DNA from: Larkinella punicea
Lineage (GTDB): Bacteria > Bacteroidota > Bacteroidia > Cytophagales > Spirosomataceae
Assembly: GCF_003334855.1 (NCBI RefSeq)
Contig: NZ_QOWE01000007.1
Span: 124,001 to 188,000, forward strand
DNA: 64,000 bases
Direction: 5' to 3'
Below, one piece after another: positions 63,101 to 64,000 of this stretch (position 1 is its first letter; each line of letters opens with the position of its first letter). A program made the translations under genes and the position numbers. The notes beneath the pieces were generated by a model. That model was given only the letters and a program-made list of their open reading frames with translations, did not search any database and had not been told where the DNA came from.

Positions 63101-63389
63101 TTCCAACTTCAGCACCAACACCCAGCCGAATTCCTTCTATGTGGAAGATGGTTCATACCTGCGGATGCAGAACATTACCCTCGGGTATACGCTGCCTTCG
63201 GCCCTGTTGAGCAAACTCAAGTTAGGCCGCGTACGGATTTCCGCATCAGCCAACAACATCTTCACCATCACGAAGTATGAGGGTCTGGACCCTGGTGTCG
63301 GTGGAGCGGCTGACCAGAACTTCGGGATCGACGTCGGAAACTATCCGCTGACCCGTAGCTACAATGCCGGCCTGAGCGTTACCTTCTAA
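60132..63389 (+). CDS. SusC/RagA-family TonB-linked outer membrane protein
   Basis: 1085 codons. The signal peptide ends at VMAQ (residue 27). A carboxypeptidase-like beta domain follows (about 30-115, SGKVTGKDGPVPGANIVLKG), then the SusC TonB box region (LTEVVVTGY) and plug (about 120-235; VRGFGAFGGNQPLYVVDGVPIGT, DAAAASIYGARAANGVI). The barrel ends in the family-typical YNAGLSVTF. It imports a substrate bound by the SusD lipoprotein encoded 30 bp downstream. The ligand, probably a glycan or another oligomer, cannot be told from this. No glycoside hydrolase lies in view. Confidence 0.95.
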   Translation: MKAQFYRLFQSAILGAFLLFVSSSVMAQDRRVSGKVTGKDGPVPGANIVLKGTTTGTSSDAEGNYTLNIRGANPVLVISAIGFKSQEVAVGNRSTVDVSVEDDVTALTEVVVTGYTTDSKRDNAGAISTVKSRDLKVTPSANVETQLQGRVAGVTVIASGQPGANNTVRVRGFGAFGGNQPLYVVDGVPIGTTNFLNPDDIETTTVLKDAAAASIYGARAANGVIVYTTKKGNRRAQKLTVTYDGLYGFTDPGKSQAILNPQEQANWTWNAVRNRQASLGLPDDFTGIANGQYGTGSTPVLPDYLMVGTRYGVIGSVDLAAERPKYNINTDAGAVYQVVRANKAGTDWYDAITRTAPILRQTLGFSGGTESSRYFFSLGQQNQNGILNHNNFARYDLRANTEFDIVKNLRFGENIQLTYANTSGQVGGNAGQNLSQEESEILSAFRMAPIIPIYDEFGGWAGTSAKGFNNPANPVASRDGAKNNNNFGVGLFGNVYLEYDPIPALTLRSSLGGQFFNFYNKTTSQNTYWNAEGNGRGLSISEGGGYFLAWTFTNTAQFKQKFGLHSVDVLAGIEALNDGRGRNISGTGSNPFSTDVNYVTLTTTSSVGRVVNSNIQNGVNFYSVFGRLNYIYNDKYIVTGVIRRDGSSRFGAANRFGVFPAFSAAWRISGENFMKDATFITDLKIRGGWGQMGNSNNVDPNNQYSLFATNVANSYDIGATNSTLSPGFFRSRIGNPNAKWETSTTTNLGIDATFLNGKLDVVFDIWRKDTKDLLYQVPIAGVVGVRATAPSVNIAGMRNEGIDLLIGTRGKLSSDVSYEINLTGSVLKNRIQQLAPGVPYFDVSPASNRLGLPATRNQPGQSIASFYGFQVVGLFQNQEEVRAAPTQTGAGVGRFRFADINGDGKIDNTDRTFIGSPVPKFTGGINFQINYRGFDAATYLYTSLGNKIFNLSKWYTDFYPSFPGAAVSERVKDSWSPTNTGTSQPIFEDVSNFSTNTQPNSFYVEDGSYLRMQNITLGYTLPSALLSKLKLGRVRISASANNIFTITKYEGLDPGVGGAADQNFGIDVGNYPLTRSYNAGLSVTF

Positions 63390-63419
63390 TTTGAACCAAC
63401 CGATTAAGAAATTTAGACA

Positions 63420-64000
63420 ATGAAAGATATAGTCACAAAAGGAACCCTGCTGGCGCTCGCTTTAACGTTTAGCACGCTGGCCTGTAAGGATAGCTTTTTA
63501 GTGGTGCAGCCAACCGGTACACTGACCAGTGCGCAGTTGAGCACGAAAAATGGTCTGGAAGGTTTGCTGATCAGTGCCTACACCGAGCTGAATGGCCGGG
63601 GGTTCAGCCAAACCGCCAGTTCGACCAACTGGATGTATGGAAGTATCATGGGGGGAGAAGCCAACAAAGGCTCCAACGCTGGTGACTTCAACGCCATCAC
63701 GCCGTTTCAGCGCTTCGAAATGCTGGCAGCCAGTGGCGAACTCAATGCCCGCTGGAACCTGATGTACGAAGGCATTAGCCGGGCTAATTCCGTCCTGCGG
63801 CAACTGAAAACGGCGGATGCAACGGTAAGTGCCGATGATGTGGCCCGCATTGGTGCCGAAGCCAAGTTTCTGCGCGCTCACTACTATTTTGAGCTGAAAC
63901 GGACGTTCAACATGGTGCCGTATGTTGACGAAACCGTCGATTATGCCGCCGGAATTACAGAAATTGCGAACAACACGGACATCTGGCCAAAAATCGAAGC
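63420..64000 (+). CDS. SusD/RagB-family lipoprotein (runs off the window)
   Basis: 193 codons are present, without a stop. The start at 63420 is 30 bp after the susC-like stop. A lipoprotein signal ends in TLACKD (Cys22). The N-terminal helical part matches SusD: LVVQPTGTLTSAQL, GLEGLLISAYTELNG, NARWNLMYEGISRANSVL and the conserved AKFLRAHYYFELKRTF. It forms the surface lid over the SusC channel and binds ligand. Downstream genes, which could reveal the substrate, lie outside the window. Confidence 0.93.
   Translation, partial: MKDIVTKGTLLALALTFSTLACKDSFLVVQPTGTLTSAQLSTKNGLEGLLISAYTELNGRGFSQTASSTNWMYGSIMGGEANKGSNAGDFNAITPFQRFEMLAASGELNARWNLMYEGISRANSVLRQLKTADATVSADDVARIGAEAKFLRAHYYFELKRTFNMVPYVDETVDYAAGITEIANNTDIWPKIE

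Overview
The window is about 64 kb of chromosome from a Bacteroidota bacterium, most likely Cytophagales of the Spirosoma/Larkinella kind. The lineage is inferred from a SusC/SusD pair, T9SS type A C-terminal sorting domains, a MurF-Alr fusion, LytS/LytTR signalling, DUF4494 and CRTAC1-like proteins, Bacteroidota-type promoters (TTTG-N20-TAnnTTTG-like) and few Shine-Dalgarno sites. Coding density is high and base composition is near 50-60% G+C, with one sharp exception at 28.9-29.9 kb. No rRNA, tRNA or CRISPR array was recognised.

Layout. 0-6.2 kb: tail of a DinB/YfiT-type protein, a FeoB-associated Cys-rich peptide, a DUF4403 lipoprotein, a metallophosphoesterase, an AlkA-type glycosylase, a dihaem cytochrome c and an orphan LytS-like kinase. 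6.3-6.9 kb: a palindrome-rich repeat block with a 13-bp terminal inverted repeat and 88-bp tandem units. 6.9-9.3 kb: an Ada-like regulator/methyltransferase with a 2OG-Fe(II) oxygenase, then a T9SS cargo protein. 9.4-15.9 kb: MFS transporter, small membrane protein and acetyl-CoA synthetase, divergent from a TonB-dependent receptor. 16-18.3 kb: SulP transporter overlapping a carbonic anhydrase, a likely bicarbonate module. 18.4-28.5 kb: a THUMP-like methyltransferase with a coiled-coil exported protein, then leftward polA, usp, corA and murF-alr.

28.5-30.4 kb is the clearest foreign island: an AT-rich gene for a stand-alone Cas4-like Fe-S PD-(D/E)XK nuclease, next to a decayed ISAs1-like transposase start and between two copies of the same palindromic repeat. 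30.4-35.8 kb: leftward rbfA, LolC/E-like permease, M1 peptidase and DUF1080 protein. 36-43.6 kb: a polytopic membrane protein, rpiB, a LOG-family protein, a ComEA-like HhH protein, cbpA-cbpM, glycyl-tRNA synthetase and an SRPBCC protein. 43.8-47.6 kb: a 1286-codon secreted nuclease carrying two CBM3-like modules and a T9SS tail. 47.9-56 kb: a dicarboxylate symporter, an RDD protein, a NatAB-like ABC exporter, a GIN-domain/LytS/LytTR operon and a DUF4494 protein. 56-64 kb: a giant CRTAC1-like lipoprotein divergent from a SusC/SusD pair (SusD runs off the end).

The most unusual window-wide signal is the set of long, often perfect inverted repeats sitting in gene boundaries, roughly one per 4 kb. 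They fall into several sequence families, and some families recur at loci tens of kb apart (for example 1.9, 39.0 and 47.7 kb). They look like mobile or gene-converting hairpin elements that probably also end transcripts.
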